Of a stretch of DNA of 64,000 bases, positions 21,079 through 33,725 are shown one piece after another. Made by a program: the position numbers and the translations under genes. Under the pieces are notes generated by a model. That model did no database searches. It saw only the letters and a program-made list of their open reading frames with translations, and was not told the DNA's origin. Location: positions 71,761,452 through 71,825,451 of the forward strand of contig OZ018329.1 in NCBI GenBank assembly GCA_963969495.1, written 5' to 3'. Position 1 is the first letter of the stretch. Every line of letters starts with the position of its first letter. This DNA is from Ceratothoa steindachneri (Eukaryota; Arthropoda; Malacostraca; Isopoda; Cymothoidae).

Positions 21079-21214
21079 AAAATATAGTTTTCTCCTCAAT
21101 ATAAGCATCAGAAAGACCGACTTTGACAGGGTGTTTCTTATCTTTAATGAGGGAAATTAACACTGGAATATCTTTGTATGCAAAGACGATATGACCTGAT
21201 TTATGGATGGTCAC
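21079..21214 (-). CDS. PLXDC: PLXDC exon: nidogen-like region, central part
   Basis: This 136-nt exon encodes VTIHKSGHIVFAYKDIPVLI followed by KDKKHPVKVGLSDAYIEEKTIF. GRIVFAYK-IP and HPVKVGLSDA are among the best-conserved stretches of PLXDC1/2. The acceptor is tttcag directly above 21214 and the donor gtgagt directly below 21079. It starts in phase 0, taking over from SFTFQ of the 30916-30989 exon. It ends with one base (T) that makes Tyr with the first two bases of the 890-1044 exon. The frame is intact. It lies between unidentified intronic DNA and an old LINE 3' end. Confidence 0.93.
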
Positions 21215-21645
21215 CTGAAATAAATAAACCAGGTTAAATGACATCAGAGTTTCACAAGGCAAACATGATTGGGGGTGAACGATGGTATAGCCCCCAAGTG
21301 AGCCCCCCCCCCCTCAAACTTTAAGGAAAAAAGCAACAGGGCTGTAGCACACAAACTGTGTAAGAAAAGATCTGTAAAAAGTGGTGAAAGATAAAGTGAA
21401 AATATGTGAAAGATATATTGCCTGCAGACCCTTCTCCAGGCAGTGGAAATGAAGAGGGAAAACTGCAGGTGTTGGGATTGGGAGGGCACACAAGCCTACA
21501 AATGTCACCTGACATCCCCTTGCAGGTTCATAAAAGGATAGATAAGGAAAAAGAAATAGGAAGGGGGAGGAGTAGTATTAGAAGAAAAAGGTGCTAAGAA
21601 TGCACACATTAAAACCCACTACACCAAAATGGAGGGGTGGGGGTA
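21215..21645. other. intronic DNA, nothing recognised
   Basis: It contains a C10 run near 21305 and otherwise mixed sequence. Short open frames on both strands have no recognisable content. Confidence 0.4.
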
Positions 21646-21745
21646 AAAGCGTGTATCTGGCAATTGCCTACAAGAGGATAAGTCACCCTACTCAATATCA
21701 AGCCTAATACTAGGTTATATTATAATAAAAATAAGTAAAAAATAC
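21646..21745 (-). mobile_element. old LINE 3' end, target of the next insertion
   Basis: The sequence 'atctggcaattgcctac...taagtcacc...agcctaatactagg' is a diverged copy of the LINE 3' UTR hairpins (compare 58035-58105). The full-length copy starts about 40 bp further on. On its far side (28520-28540) an A-rich stretch followed by 'ggcaagaag' resembles the continuation of the same 3' UTR ('aaaaaggcaacaaggaag' at 38341). The long copy therefore seems to have inserted into this older one. Confidence 0.6.
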
Positions 21746-22009
21746 CAACCCCCCCCCCCCAAAAAAAAACATAAAAAAAGCAATTATTTTTTTTTAAGGG
21801 CCTATCTGGCAACTGCCCACTTAGGCATAAGGCACCGTAAACAAACAGCCTAGTTCTAGACTACTTTAAAAAATTTGAACAAGAAACAACAATAAAAGAA
21901 ATAACAATAACAATAACAAAAACAACAACTAAACCTAGTTAAATGAAAGGGAGAAGGCCGGCCTCCCCCAAATAGTCAACAAGTCCACCAGTCAATGTGC
22001 ACGCACTCG

Positions 22010-25000
22010 TCACGAGTACAAAGGACAGGCGGTAGTGACCACACCCATCCCGGTACCGGGACAGGTAACGTGCGCGAAGATCACCCAGACTGGGACATTC
22101 AACAAGAATGTGCCGAACAGTCTGGGGGACGACGCAGTCGTCGCAATAGGGCGCTCCATCAAATAGCGATGCGTCACACGAGTGTGTCCGATTCGGAAAC
22201 GACAGAAAGCGACCTGCAGCCGTCGCGGCATTGGGGGATAGGTAGATGGGAACAGTCACAGGGCAATGGCACGCAACTTTAAGTTCCCTTCGACCGTCTT
22301 CCATCTTCTTTGCCAAACAGTCCGAAGAGCTGCCCGTATTCCTGCCTGTAGTCGGTGTAAGGAAGAACGAAACGCTGGTCCGGTCGCAGAGTCCTCGCGG
22401 ACTCTTTGACGCCATCATCGGCGCGCTCATTCCCCAAAATTCCTACATGTCCAGGAACCCAGCAGAAGATAATCTCGACATCTGCCCGGCTCGACAAAAC
22501 CGTGGCGTCACGGATATCGCGAACCAGGGATTGCGGAGATTCCAATGCCCCGAGAGCACTCAGGGCGCTTTGTGAGTCGCTATAGATCACAATCGGTCTC
22601 CGAACCAGGCACGTTGCGTAATTTCCCGTACCGAGTGGTGTATTGCCACCAGCTCGGCCGTGAAAACAGACGCAGCGCCTGGAAGAGCCCCGCTGACTTC
22701 AAACAGAGGGGATACGGCGTGGAAGCCGACCCCTTCTTGGGACTTGGTGGCATCTGTATACACTGGCACGGTTCCAGCGTGACACGAGGTGTGCTCCAAA
22801 AAGGTAGAACGCAATACTCCCGGTGCTGTACAAGCTTTGGGAGCAGAGGCGTGGCGACAAATAGCCAAATGTGGTACCCTCCAGGGTGGCGTCCTGGGCA
22901 GAACCAGGGGCTCTCGAAGGAGTTTCCTGGCCCTAAACCCAAAGGGCTAAGGGCTTAGGGTATGACTGGCGTCTCTCGGCGGCACAGGCACCGTCAAGAT
23001 CAGCTGCGGATGCAGTGAAAGCTGTTGACGACTGAGGGAGGCACCGTGCTCGCGCGTACAGGCGAGTGATGCACTGCAGGCGGCGCAGAGCGAGTGGCAT
23101 CTCACCAGCATCGAAAAACAGGCTCTCAATGGGGGGAAGTGCGGAAGGTACCGGTCGCAAGGCGGAGGCCGGTGTGGTGGATCGAATCCACCTTCCGCAA
23201 TAAACGCTCAGGTGCGGATGCATAAAACTCGCATCCGTAGTCGAGCTTCGAACGAACAACGGATCGATAAAAAAGTAGGGCAGTAGCCCTATCAGGGCCC
23301 CAAGCGCTGAACGTCACGGAACGGAGAATATCCATGGCGCGGGTACAACAGACCCTAAGGCTGCGAATATGAGCCTCCCAGGTGAGGCGTCGATGGAATA
23401 ATAGACCAAGAAAACGGTGACACTCAACCACATCCAGGCGCACCCCATTAAGAAACAAATCTCGGTCGGGGTGGAGCCGTGGATGGCGGCAGAAATGCAC
23501 CACCTTAGTCTTGGCCAAAGAAAACCGAAACCTGTGCGCTTCGGCATAGCGAGAGACGCAGTTCAATGCCTGTTGGAGTCGACGCTCCAGAGTTGGCATC
23601 TGAGCCACGCCAAAAGAGATCGAAAGGTCGTCCACGTAGAGCGTAGCGAGAACATCTTTCGGCGGCACCGAGGTGATGCCGTTGATGTTTAGGGCAAAGA
23701 GTTTAACACTGAGCAAACTTCCTGCTCCTTTGGGCCGGAGAGAGCACTCCCAACCCGTACGCGGAATCGACGATCTCGCAAAAATTCAGATATAAAGACT
23801 GGGAGGCGTCCCCTCGGCCCCATCGTGTGGAGAGTCTTCATGATACCGTATCGCCATGCAGTATCATAGGCCTTCTCCAGATCGAAAAACACTGTGGCGT
23901 AGTGCTGTCTACGAAGGAAAGCCTCGCAGACGGCATTTTCCAGTCGGAGCAGAGCATCCGACGTGGAGTGGAACTTGCGGAAGCCGCACTGTGCAGAACA
24001 CAGATGGCATCCGCTGTCCAGGAAAAAGGCTAGTCTAACATTTACCAATTTCTCCATCAACTTGCACACGCAAGAGGTTAGAGAGATTGGGCAGAAACTG
24101 GTCGGAGTAGAATGATCTCTCCCCTGTTTGCGAAAAGCAAGCACAGTAGCGATTCGCCAGGAATCTGGGAGAAGACCCTCCACCCAGATCCTGTTGAACA
24201 AATCTAACAGAAAGGCCATGCCTCGCCCACCCAGGTGTCGAAGCATGGCGTACGGGACATCGTCAGGACCATGGGCGGTGTCCGCGCACGAAGCGAGAGC
24301 GGAACTCACTCAGCGTAAACTTGTCGTTGAAGGGTTCTCCGCCTCTGGAGGTAAAGTCCATCCGGCGGCCTTCCGCGACATCACGACGTGCATTGAATGC
24401 TGGCGGAGCAGCATCACGGCTAGAGAATGCGGAAAAAGCGGTCGCGAAGGATTCCGCCACGGACGCAGGGTCCGAGATTGCGGTCCCATTCTCCTGGAGA
24501 ACCGGGGGGGGACTCGCCTCCACACCTCTGCTAAAGGGGTCTTCCCGTTAAGTGAAGACACGTATGCCCGCCAAGAGCAGCGGCGAGCGTGCTTCGAAAT
24601 ATACCGGAACCTAGCCCTAGCCCAACAAAATTCAGCGACAGTCAAATGGTTCGGTTGGCGCTTATAGCGCATGTAGGCATAACGCTTCTGTTTGAGAGCC
24701 GTCTCACACTCGGCCGACCACCATGCGAGTGGTCGGCGTGCAAAACGGCCAGACGTCCTAGGAATAGTAGTCAGGCCCACGGCGATGAGGTTGCCGGAGA
24801 AGAACTCAACGGTCTCATCTAGCGACCTAAACTCCTCGACTGAGATAGAAAATTCAGTCATTTCCTGAAATGCAGGCCACCGCACCAAGCACCACCGAGG
24901 TGGGATCTCAGGCGGCAGTTGCCCTGAAAATGATATTTGAATGGGAAAGTGATCACTACCATGGAGGTCATCGACCACTCCCCCAATCAAAATCAGGCTG

Positions 25001-25690
25001 TGCATCCGAAGAGCACAAAGATGATCGAGGCAAGAAAATGAAGCGGTTCTCGGACAGTGATACATAAACTCATCCACGTTTAGGACACCCATCTCAAGGC
25101 TCTTCGATCAGATCGGCAAGGACTTGTCCCCTGGGATTTATGGAGTAATCTCCCCAGAGAGGATGCCTGCCGTTCAGATCTCCAAGCAAGAGATAGGGCC
25201 TCGGCAACCGTGCCACGACGCGGCAGAAATCCCCCGCGTCGAAGTCAGCTGACGGTGGAATGTACGCAGAAATGATAGTATACCTCCTATCCAGGTGCAG
25301 CTGCACAGCCACTGCCTGAAAGGAGGTATCTAAAGAGAAAAGAAGAACGGAGACATCATGCCGGGTGTAAACCACGCATCCCCCAGCCCGGCCATCCCGC
25401 GGTGGTGGGGTCGCAAGACCCTTATACCCCGTGAGGGCGGGCAAGGGGCACGCGCCTAGGATGCTCTCCTGCAGAAAAATAGCTAACGGGGAAGGGGACG
25501 AGACGAGCCTCCGCAGATCCTCCCAGTTGGCCCGGAGTCCATAGCAATTCCATTGAAGGAATATGCCCTCCAAGCGTAGCTCGGAGGTGACACGGGGGCC
25601 CTCCTCGAACTGAAGACCCTCACGGGAATGGCCGTACGCTTCCCGGGGACAGAACCATGGGCGCTGTTGGCCGGACAAAGCGCTGTCGCC
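22010..25690 (-). pseudogene. LINE ORF2: APE endonuclease, reverse transcriptase, RNase H, zinc knuckle
   Basis: ORF2 nicks target DNA and reverse-transcribes the element RNA. Reading down the minus strand, the endonuclease (25678-24850) has FLQWNCYGLRANW, FLQES, LLLGDLNGRHPLWG and GSDHFPI, the expected QE, GDxN and SDH motifs. The RT (24310-23130) has GPDDVPYAML, RKQGRDHSTPTSFCPISLTS, FFDLEKAYDTAW and LYVDDLS (YVDD at 23628-23639). The GVPQGS segment of better copies is damaged here by a frameshift near 23705. RNase H (22790-22380) has YSDSQSALSALGAL and GHVGILGNERADDG, keeping the last catalytic Asp. The C-terminus carries YCDDCVVPQTVRHILVEC (CX2CX7HX4C). Frameshifts occur near 25093, 24310, 23705, 23130 and 22590. 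It overlaps the end of ORF1 in another frame. Confidence 0.85.
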
Positions 25691-28210
25691 TTCGAGGACT
25701 TATTGGGGGAGGTCGGCCTCGCCATGCGAGTCTTTTCCTCCCTCTGCCTCGAAACCTGGCGGGCGTTGCGGCTTCGGAGGCGGGGGGGCCCTCTTTTTGA
25801 GGAACCACTGTCTCCAAGCCACTCACTCCACCTCGGGGCGTGGGCGAAGGAGCCGAAGCTCCTTTGTTGCTGTCCGCCTTTTAGGGGACAGCTTTAGGAA
25901 CCCCGGAAGATGGCCTAGCGACCATCTTCAGGGGTGTTGCCTCCTGTGAGTCTAACGACTCGATGCAGGCGCGTGGCCGTTTCGCCTTACGGGAAACGGT
26001 CACGCTGGGGGAAGAAGGGGGGGGAGCCCTGGTTTTAGCCGGGGCTGGGTGTGAACCCTTTTTGCCGCCAGCTTTACCAGGGGAGCGCCCGGGTTGGGTA
26101 GAGCCCGCAGAAGGGCTCCGAATGGGCGCGGAAACAACCGTGCTCGTTGGCCTGGATGGGCCAGGAGCAGAGGGTGCCTTTCTAACTACTGAGGCATATG
26201 ACGTCCCAGGCAGAGCCGGGCGCGCCCGGACCAAGTCCTTAGCGTCACGGAATGAGAGTCGTTCCTGGGCCTGAAAGATAAGGATTTCTTTCTAAGGAGA
26301 TATGCACCACATTGCTTCGAAGAAGCGGGGTGCGGCTCTCTGTAATTGACACACTTGGCCACACACGATTTGGACTTATCGTGTGAGGCCTTGGAGCAAT
26401 TTACACAAACTTCGGGTGACCTCGACTTTGCACATCTACAAGAACGATTCGTATGGCCGAAACGGTGACAGTAAAAGCACCGCCGCGGCTGTGGCACGAA
26501 TGCCTTCACGCGGTAGCGGTACCAACCGGCACGCACCGACTCAGGGAGCTTGTCACAGTCGAACTTGATGAAGAGTGTAGGGGTGGGTCTCGAGGCCCCT
26601 CCCTGTTTTCTCATCACACGTTCGACCTTGACCGCCCCATGGTCAGCCAGCTCTAGGGTGATGTCCTCAATGGAGTAGTCAACGAGTTCTCTCGCATAAA
26701 CTACTCCTTTCACAAAGTTCATGGTAGAGTGCGGCGTCACACTCACCGGGGTGCCATGAAGTGTCCGAAGAGCACTTATCTTGGCCGCCTCGTCGGGATT
26801 CGCCGCATTCGCCAGAAGGCTTCCGTCCCAGAAACGGGTCACCTTCGGCTCTCTACCAATTGCACTAGCTAATCCTCTCCTCTTATGGATCATGTTGCCC
26901 TTGGAGCAAATAACGAAGAAGCGTTTGAAGCCAGCGAGCTCGAAAACGCCTGGTAACCTCTCAATCAGGGTCCCCGATGTCATCGAGGCTCCGCCCTGTG
27001 CATTTTTCGTCTTTGTCATAGTCAGGGGCTCCGCTCCCGGGGGGCCAGAGGGGCCGGATGTGCTGATCTTGGCTTGGTCGCTTGCAAAAGTGGCAGCAGA
27101 CACATCCGTCCCCATAGCCCCCGCGGCCGGAGAGGAGCCCCGAGTATTTTTAGTCTTTCTTGTCTTTTTCTTCTTTTTAGGAGAGGAGGGCGGGGAATGA
27201 ACCCGCTTCTCACCTCCGCCGACAGAAGCCCCTAGGCCAAATGGACCGGCCTCAGCCAGGTCCTTCTCCGAAATGGAAAAGGTCCTGGTGGTCGCAGGGG
27301 CACAGGTCAGAGGAGATCCCTCCCCCCCCCCCCTGGTACTGCCTTGGAGCCCTCAGCCATTTGAGGAGGAACTTGCATAGGGGCAGATTCGGGTTAGGTG
27401 CTTGGCGCCGAGCCCGGATGCTCCCCCCATGGAAGGCCCTACCGTCTGAGGCCGGGTTTCCTCAAGGACCATGTCTATCACAGGAGGGGCCTCCAGTTAG
27501 CCATCCCGTCCCAGGACATCGCAGGTCCCCTTGGCAGCGTCACCAGTCTTTTGGGGAGGCACAGGCCTTGACCCCGGCAAGGTTTAATATTCTTGCCAGC
27601 AGGTCTTTTGACGGAAGCGCCCAAAGGGGCCTGGCTTCCCTCTCCCCCCTAAGGGGGTTTGCCCTACCGAGCCGCTTACACGAGGGGTGGTGGGCAATGG
27701 GCTGCCTGCTGGCTTTCTTGGCAGTCCTCTTATTAAGAAAAGAAGGGACTGCTGCTGGAAATAGGGAGGTGCCCGAAAGCACCTCCAAAGAAGGGGGTGA
27801 GGGGGAGTCCCCTTCACCCGAAGGCATACGAGAGGAGTAAGCCGCCTCTCTGGTTAAAGAAATATGGAGGGTTGCCTGCGCAAGCACAGGGGAGGGGACC
27901 TCCATTTTTTCGGTGGAGCTGCCCGAGGGCGGCTCCGTCGATGAGCAAGGGGGAATTAGGGGGAGATTTTTTTTTAACATCATTGGGCATGGGTTTTTTT
28001 TTATTTTCATCATTGGGCATGGTGACCCTTTTTGTGCTACGGGACGCAATAGCTCATCACCTCTTGCAGTTGCCCGCACTGCAAGAGGTGCTTACAGGCC
28101 TGGCAGAGCCAGGCACCGCCCTTTGGGACCACCCCTCCCACCTGGCAGTCCATCGGCATTGCCGCTCCACCTTGAACACAGCATAAAAGGATAGATTGTG
28201 AAGAGGAGAG
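25483..28210 (-). pseudogene. LINE ORF1 (Gag-like, three zinc knuckles)
   Basis: This is the RNA-binding protein of the element. The N-terminal Cys motif is near 28040-28110 (CQACKHLLQC ... YCVP). A Ser/Pro-rich part follows (28079-27540, EVLSGTSLFPAAVPSF and ARILNLAGVKA). The central core is an uninterrupted 309-codon frame (27115-26186) with GNMIHKRRGLASAIGREP, HSTMNFVKGVVYAREL and ESVRAGWYRYRVKAF. Its knuckles are CFYCHRFGHTNRSC, CVNCSKASHDKSKSC and a third, CVNYREPHPASSKQC, with its second Cys changed to Tyr. The Pro/Lys-rich tail (26234-25483) runs past the point where the 10-kb copy stops, because the stop codon is lost here. Frame breaks lie near 27540 and 26190. Confidence 0.8.
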
Positions 28211-28439
28211 GAAAAGGGATGTGAGGAAGGTATGGGTGGGGATGAAGCAGTTTGTTAAAAAAAAACATCAAAAACCGGAGCTCAGGGGTTAGGGAATGTT
28301 GTCCCCTCCCCCCTCAGCCCTGATCCGGGACGGTTGGCTTGAGAAGGTCAGCATCTACCCTGTGAAATTAGAGACTGACCAGAGAAAGTTGTGGGAGAGG
28401 TTGTATGAAAAGAGGAAACGTTTTGAAGGAAGGAAGAGA

Positions 28440-28518
28440 GGCTAAGCTGTGGCCAGACGGGGTGCTGAGTCCCGTCAGCACGGCGGCCAGGATGGCTAAT
28501 CGCCGCCCCCTTACGGGG
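28440..28518 (-). other. 5' terminal hairpins of the LINE RNA
   Basis: Read on the minus strand, the element starts CCCC-GTAA-GGGG (28518-28507), a 4-bp stem with a GNRA-type GUAA tetraloop. A GGCGGC...GCCGCC stem (28505-28478) follows, then an ACGGG...CCCGT stem. The first hairpin is present at the same terminal position in the copies ending at 12976 and 49281, which defines the 5' end of the family. Confidence 0.6.
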
Positions 28519-28530
28519 TAAAAAAAAAAA

Positions 28531-30915
28531 AAGGCAAGAAGAACCACTCTCCATCATCGGGGGGGAGTCCTGTCAAGGAAAAAGGGGGGGAAGGGTAAAT
28601 CTATCCTAGTATTTGGCTGTAGCGTGATTACGGCAGCATTTGCATAGTAGGCAGTAGCTGGATTGGTTCCTTGATAATAATAATAATAATAAAAAAGGGA
28701 GGGGAGGAGGAAAATCTAGTATGGAAATGAGGGGGCGGAGAATTATGTCTGGGGAAGTGAAGTTGTGGTTATATTGTGAGGGTATTCTTGTTGAATGGTT
28801 TTTATTGTTCAATATGTCCAATGAGTGACGTTGTTTGATTGCAGTGGTGCTCCTTGTGGTTAGTTAGGAGTGTGGTGGGCACTAAAGTTGCCCCCTAAGA
28901 AGAGGTTAGGAAGATGCGAGTGTGGTGCAGTGTTTGGTAAAATTCCTGCTAAACAATGTTTGGAACAGCTAGGTGGGATAGTGATGTAAAAAAAATCTTT
29001 TAGGTAGTTTTGTTGACCTTCATAGCAACTTATTGGATTTTAGTGGTGTGGCCATTATATTTGAGTGTTGGAGAATGGCATGTTTTTGTCTATCAAGGTG
29101 AGTAAACTGCGGTGTGCCATGTACATTATGCATTAGTGTAGTTGGATAGAGTTTTTAGGTGATGAGAGTTAAGGATTCCTGGATTAGGAGAATGTGGATA
29201 TTGTAGTTTAGTAGTTCAGATGCCATTGGTGTTGAAGTGGAGAATGTTGAGTGTGTGGGTACCTGTGCATGGACTGTAGGACTACTGGATGTGTGTAATT
29301 GTTTAGTTGGTGCATCAGATAAGGTGTCATTTATTGCAGAGGAAAGAAGCTTGTGAGTGGTGTACATATTGGAGACAAGTGGGGCATATCTCGGTGAGGG
29401 GGCCAGGGTCGTAACCAGAGAACTAGTTAGGCCAGGCAATAACTTGAAGACATCACTTTGCAGGGTAGAGGTGTTTCTATACCTTTGTTGGAACGCCAGA
29501 CAGCACTTTCTCCACAAAATCCTCATAACCAGGAGTTTGCTACTTGCGGACAGCTGGCACCAAAAGCTTTAGTGTTACAAGGAGTGTTCTGTGTAGTTGT
29601 GCTTGGTTGATGCAATCAAAAACTTCTTTCGGTGAGGTCTGTATGAGAAGTGGTTTGTTGAGTGTAGTGGTCTGAAACATTGTTATGTAGGTGCTAAGGG
29701 AATGTGGATTGATCTGAGCTAGAATAAGGCACTCTATAACTTTGGACGGGGCAAAGAGGAGAGTGATGGAATGGTGAGAGGAAGGTAGTGTAGACTTTTT
29801 ATTGGGCTTAGGGGTGTGATGATTGTACCATGTGTCCATATGTTAACTTATTGTGAGTAGCTGTAGTTTACAATATTGGTGAGTGCTTGTCCGTATGTAA
29901 CTGATGTTATTGTTTGGACCAGAGGGAGCAAAGTCTTGAGGTTGTGGTTGATGTGATTCACTGGCGATTTGTAAAAGGTGTGTTGTCTGGATAGATGAGG
30001 AAGAGTTGTTTACATTTAAGTCAGTAATTTAGGAGAAGTGTTTGCTACATGTGATTGTGTAGTGTTGTTGCTGTTGGACAATTTCATAGTGTTTTGTGGA
30101 GTCAACTGGTGTGCTGTGATCAAGTGTTTTGCCAATTGTGTTGTTTATTTGCATTTTAAGAGCTTGTATTGCTGATATATGTCTTGTATAAAGGGTGTTG
30201 GGAGTTGTTTTACTATGTCACATCTGATGGGGCCTTAAATTTCTGGTGTGAAAATGGGGTTGTGTTGTGTATTGTCTGAATCTTAGTTGTGTTTAGTGTG
30301 ACATCAAGCACTGTTTTGGGTTCCCCCTGGAATGTAAAGTGAAGTTCGAGAGAGAAAAAATGAAGGAAAGGCATAAAAGCACAGATCATCCTGTAACCAT
30401 TGGGGTAGAGGGGGCACACAATCCGCTAATTGTCAGAGCAAGGTTGCCAACTTTCAACCTGACATTCTCTTGCTGGTGCAGAAAAGGATAATTTTTGCCT
30501 TATCAAATTATAAGCACAAGGGCAATGAGGGGCAAAAAAAGGGGGGATGGGGGTAAAAAGACTAGGATGAAGGGATAGGCCACCTAAGGGCAAGCCAGCC
30601 AGCCATCTGGCTAGCCCTTCAACACAATCCAAGGTCAACATGCACATGGATTATACAGTAGATTGTTAGGGTAGCATTTTTAACCCTGGATGATTTCACA
30701 TTATATTACCCATGATGCACTGTTGACAGCATGATGGTGTTGGTATTAATTACTCTCTCAGCACAAGGAAAGCTTTGACAAAAACACCTTCATTTTTTCC
30801 AAGGTGTCACATTTCAACATGAGACTAATTCCTATAATCCACCAGTTACTGATGTCCTCCATTTGCATTTAGTTTTGATCCTCATCAGGGAGGATTTGAT
30901 GCAAAATGACCTTAC
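28531..30915. other. intronic DNA with a non-I LINE fragment
   Basis: An AAT repeat lies at 28675-28690. Reverse-transcriptase-like sequence on the minus strand (29155-29840) is listed separately. From 29840 to 30915 the sequence is TG-rich on the plus strand with no recognisable gene. A block near 30450-30495 ('cctgaca...ttgctggt...aaaaggata') resembles 21505-21545, so a dispersed repeat may be shared. Confidence 0.45.
29155..29839 (-). pseudogene. reverse-transcriptase fragment of a different LINE (Jockey/CR1-like)
   Basis: The minus-strand frame 29839-29540 reads PKPNKKSTLPSSHHSITLLF, PSKVIECLILAQINPHS, LNKPLLIQTSPKEVFDCINQ and HRTLLVTLKL. That matches the finger/palm stretch of Jockey/CR1-type RTs (KPNK-PTLPSSYRPISLL, KVLE-LIL, ALDLSKAFD). 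The element clearly differs from the I-like family. A second frame (29526-29155) ends NIHILLIQESLTLIT, which resembles the QE motif of APE endonucleases. That would normally lie upstream of RT rather than downstream, so the order is rearranged or the match is chance. No ends are visible. Confidence 0.5.
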
Positions 30916-30989
30916 CTGGAAGGTAAAAGAGCCAGCCAAAGGGTTATCTTGCAACACGACCTTCTCCCACTGCACAGTCAGGGAGGTTC
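30916..30989 (-). CDS. PLXDC: PLXDC exon: short nidogen-region exon
   Basis: This 74-nt exon is too short to show up as an obvious reading frame, but it is well supported. With the single G from the previous exon it encodes GTSLTVQWEKVVLQDNPLAG followed by SFTFQ. That matches the family pattern (V-QWDHV-LQ-----GSFTFQ). The acceptor is ggcag above 30989 and the donor gtaagg below 30916. It enters in phase 1 and leaves in phase 0, exactly what the flanking exons require. The intron to the 31851 exon is only 861 bp, the one short intron in the window and the only one without a recognised transposon. Confidence 0.9.
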
Positions 30990-32100
<1,111 letters not shown>

Positions 32101-32245
32101 TTATTTACTTACACTATCAGATCTTCCAGTGGTAATAATGAGATTTGCATAAAAATAAGAAGAACAATTGTTGGCAAGCCCAGAGGCAGCTGGGGTAGAT
32201 CTGGTGGTAGGTAGAAGAGTAGTACCGTGTTTTGACAGCAAGTTT

Positions 32246-32560
32246 TTTTTTAAGTTTATATCGGTGACCTACAGAAAGGGCATAGCCACCAAAATCACAA
32301 TTTATAAAAAATATCTTTAGCCTACAAAGAAAAATAAAATTAAATAAAACCCAAAACCCGGGTTAGAAAAAAAGGGCTGGGAGGACAGCTCCCAGCACTT
32401 GAACAATTGAACAATCCTGCACGTCATGTGCACAAATCCACCACAAGTACAAGGGAGAAGCAGTAGCAATTCTGCTCAGACCAATACCAGGACTAGTAAT
32501 GTGTGTAAAGACCCCCTGACTGGGACATTCAACAACAAAGTGCCCAAAGGGCAGGGCGAC
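32246..32560 (-). mobile_element. degenerate LINE 3' end fragment
   Basis: A T9 tract (32246-32254) is followed by a diverged 3' UTR. From 32420 the sequence matches the ORF2 C-terminus ('gtgcacaaatccaccacaag', 'gactgggacattcaacaa' blocks as at 22000-22100). It is truncated at about 32560. The conserved hairpins are hard to recognise in this copy. Confidence 0.65.
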
Positions 32561-33725
32561 AATGCTGCTTACTTAGCTTGCTTAATGTTGTCCATCGTTG
32601 CCGATGACAACGTCACTCCATATATGGATGATTTTGATGATGTTTGGTTGATGATTATCATCTTTGGTGAGATCGTTGATGGCTGCAGAGTCCTCCAAGG
32701 TTGGCACAGCCTCTTCCACAGACATCGCAGATATGGGGTCCTTGTATTTGTTGGTGTCATCTTGCACAGCAGGCTATGGCAGCATTGTGGATAGGATATT
32801 GCAAGAATGTGTGGATGAATGAGCAATGCATGGAGTGATAACTTGCACGATGATGTTTAAGGTGGAAAGTAGGTGTGCATTCTTCAGTCCACCATCTTCA
32901 CTTTCCCCTGCTGACTCCAGTGGCAATGAAATGATCCAGGACAACTGGAGCAAATTTAAGTTGCAGTGCTCTGCCGAAAAAAGGTCCCTCCTTCGACTAT
33001 CGCCTAATGCACGAGCACGGGGCAGATTTGATCTCCAGGATTATTCCTGAAGCCTTGGCCCTTCCAAAGGCTCCCACAAGGCAGTGGGGTTGGCCGGGTT
33101 ATACTGCCTGGCACTCATTCATTGGATGTACCTTCAGTTAAAGGCAGGGGGACCACAAGCAGGTAGTATGCCAACAGTTGAGAGGCAGAGGCTAAGTAAC
33201 CTTATCTTCTATGACTTAAGATTAAGACTTAAGGCTAGGACTTAAGGTTATATATTGCGCATGCACTAGTCACCAATGACTATCGACAAAGATTTAAAAG
33301 ATAAATAAAAGTATAGATAAAACAAAAAAAACTGGTGTGCCCTAACAGGAGCATAAGCACTTTGGGTCAAAAGTAATGAGGTTGACCAGATAGACATAAA
33401 AATTAAAACAAGAAAAATAAAACTAAGTTGAAAATCTATACACAAATTGAAGATCATCTTAGAGTATTATCATTGGTGCAGCCACTATTATTTCTTATCT
33501 TTCCTTCATTATACATTTAATAAGAGACTTATTGCTGGTATTTGACAATGTCCAAGGTGGAAAACATATGGTAATATTCCAGTGTTAAGGCAACCAATCA
33601 TGCACACACACACACACACACACAATATATATATATATATATAGTATATATGTTACAATGATTTTGCCCCTCACATCCGTACCTCAAGGTGAGACCAAGT
33701 GAGAGTGGAACGCAGTAAAATATGG
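32561..33725. other. intronic DNA, nothing recognised
   Basis: It contains a (CA)n-(TA)n microsatellite (33603-33648). Weak open frames on both strands (for example minus-strand 32767-32582, an acidic stretch with SVEEAVPTLED) could be transposase tails, but I cannot assign them. Confidence 0.4.
33603..33648. repeat. (CA)n followed by (TA)n microsatellite
   Basis: About ten CA units (33603-33624) pass directly into TA units (33625-33648). Confidence 0.95.

Larger units (their letters stand above)
21786..28519 (-). mobile_element. full-length copy of the dominant I-like LINE
   Basis: This is the only copy that covers the whole element, about 6.7 kb. On the plus strand it runs from the T-tract (21787-21795) through the 3' UTR hairpins, ORF2 (RNase H, RT, APE endonuclease), ORF1 and the 5' UTR to the terminal CCCC-TTAC-GGGG (28507-28518). 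The flanks share an A7-(G)GCAA word (left at about 21772-21783, right at 28521-28537), a plausible imperfect target-site duplication. The layout APE-RT-RNase H with CCHC motifs at the ends of ORF1 and ORF2 fits the I superfamily. Both ORFs carry frameshifts, so it is dead. Confidence 0.85.

Noticed and set aside
22545..22958. Plus-strand frames of 90-140 codons across LINE ORF2
   Set aside because: They are shadows of the minus-strand RNase H and linker coding sequence. The minus frames carry the conserved motifs.
32582..32826. Acidic minus-strand frame (NKYKDPISAMSVEEAVPTLE) as a transposase C-terminus
   Set aside because: The composition is suggestive of Tigger/pogo-type tails, but there is no upstream DDE domain and no terminal repeats. 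It is too short to support.
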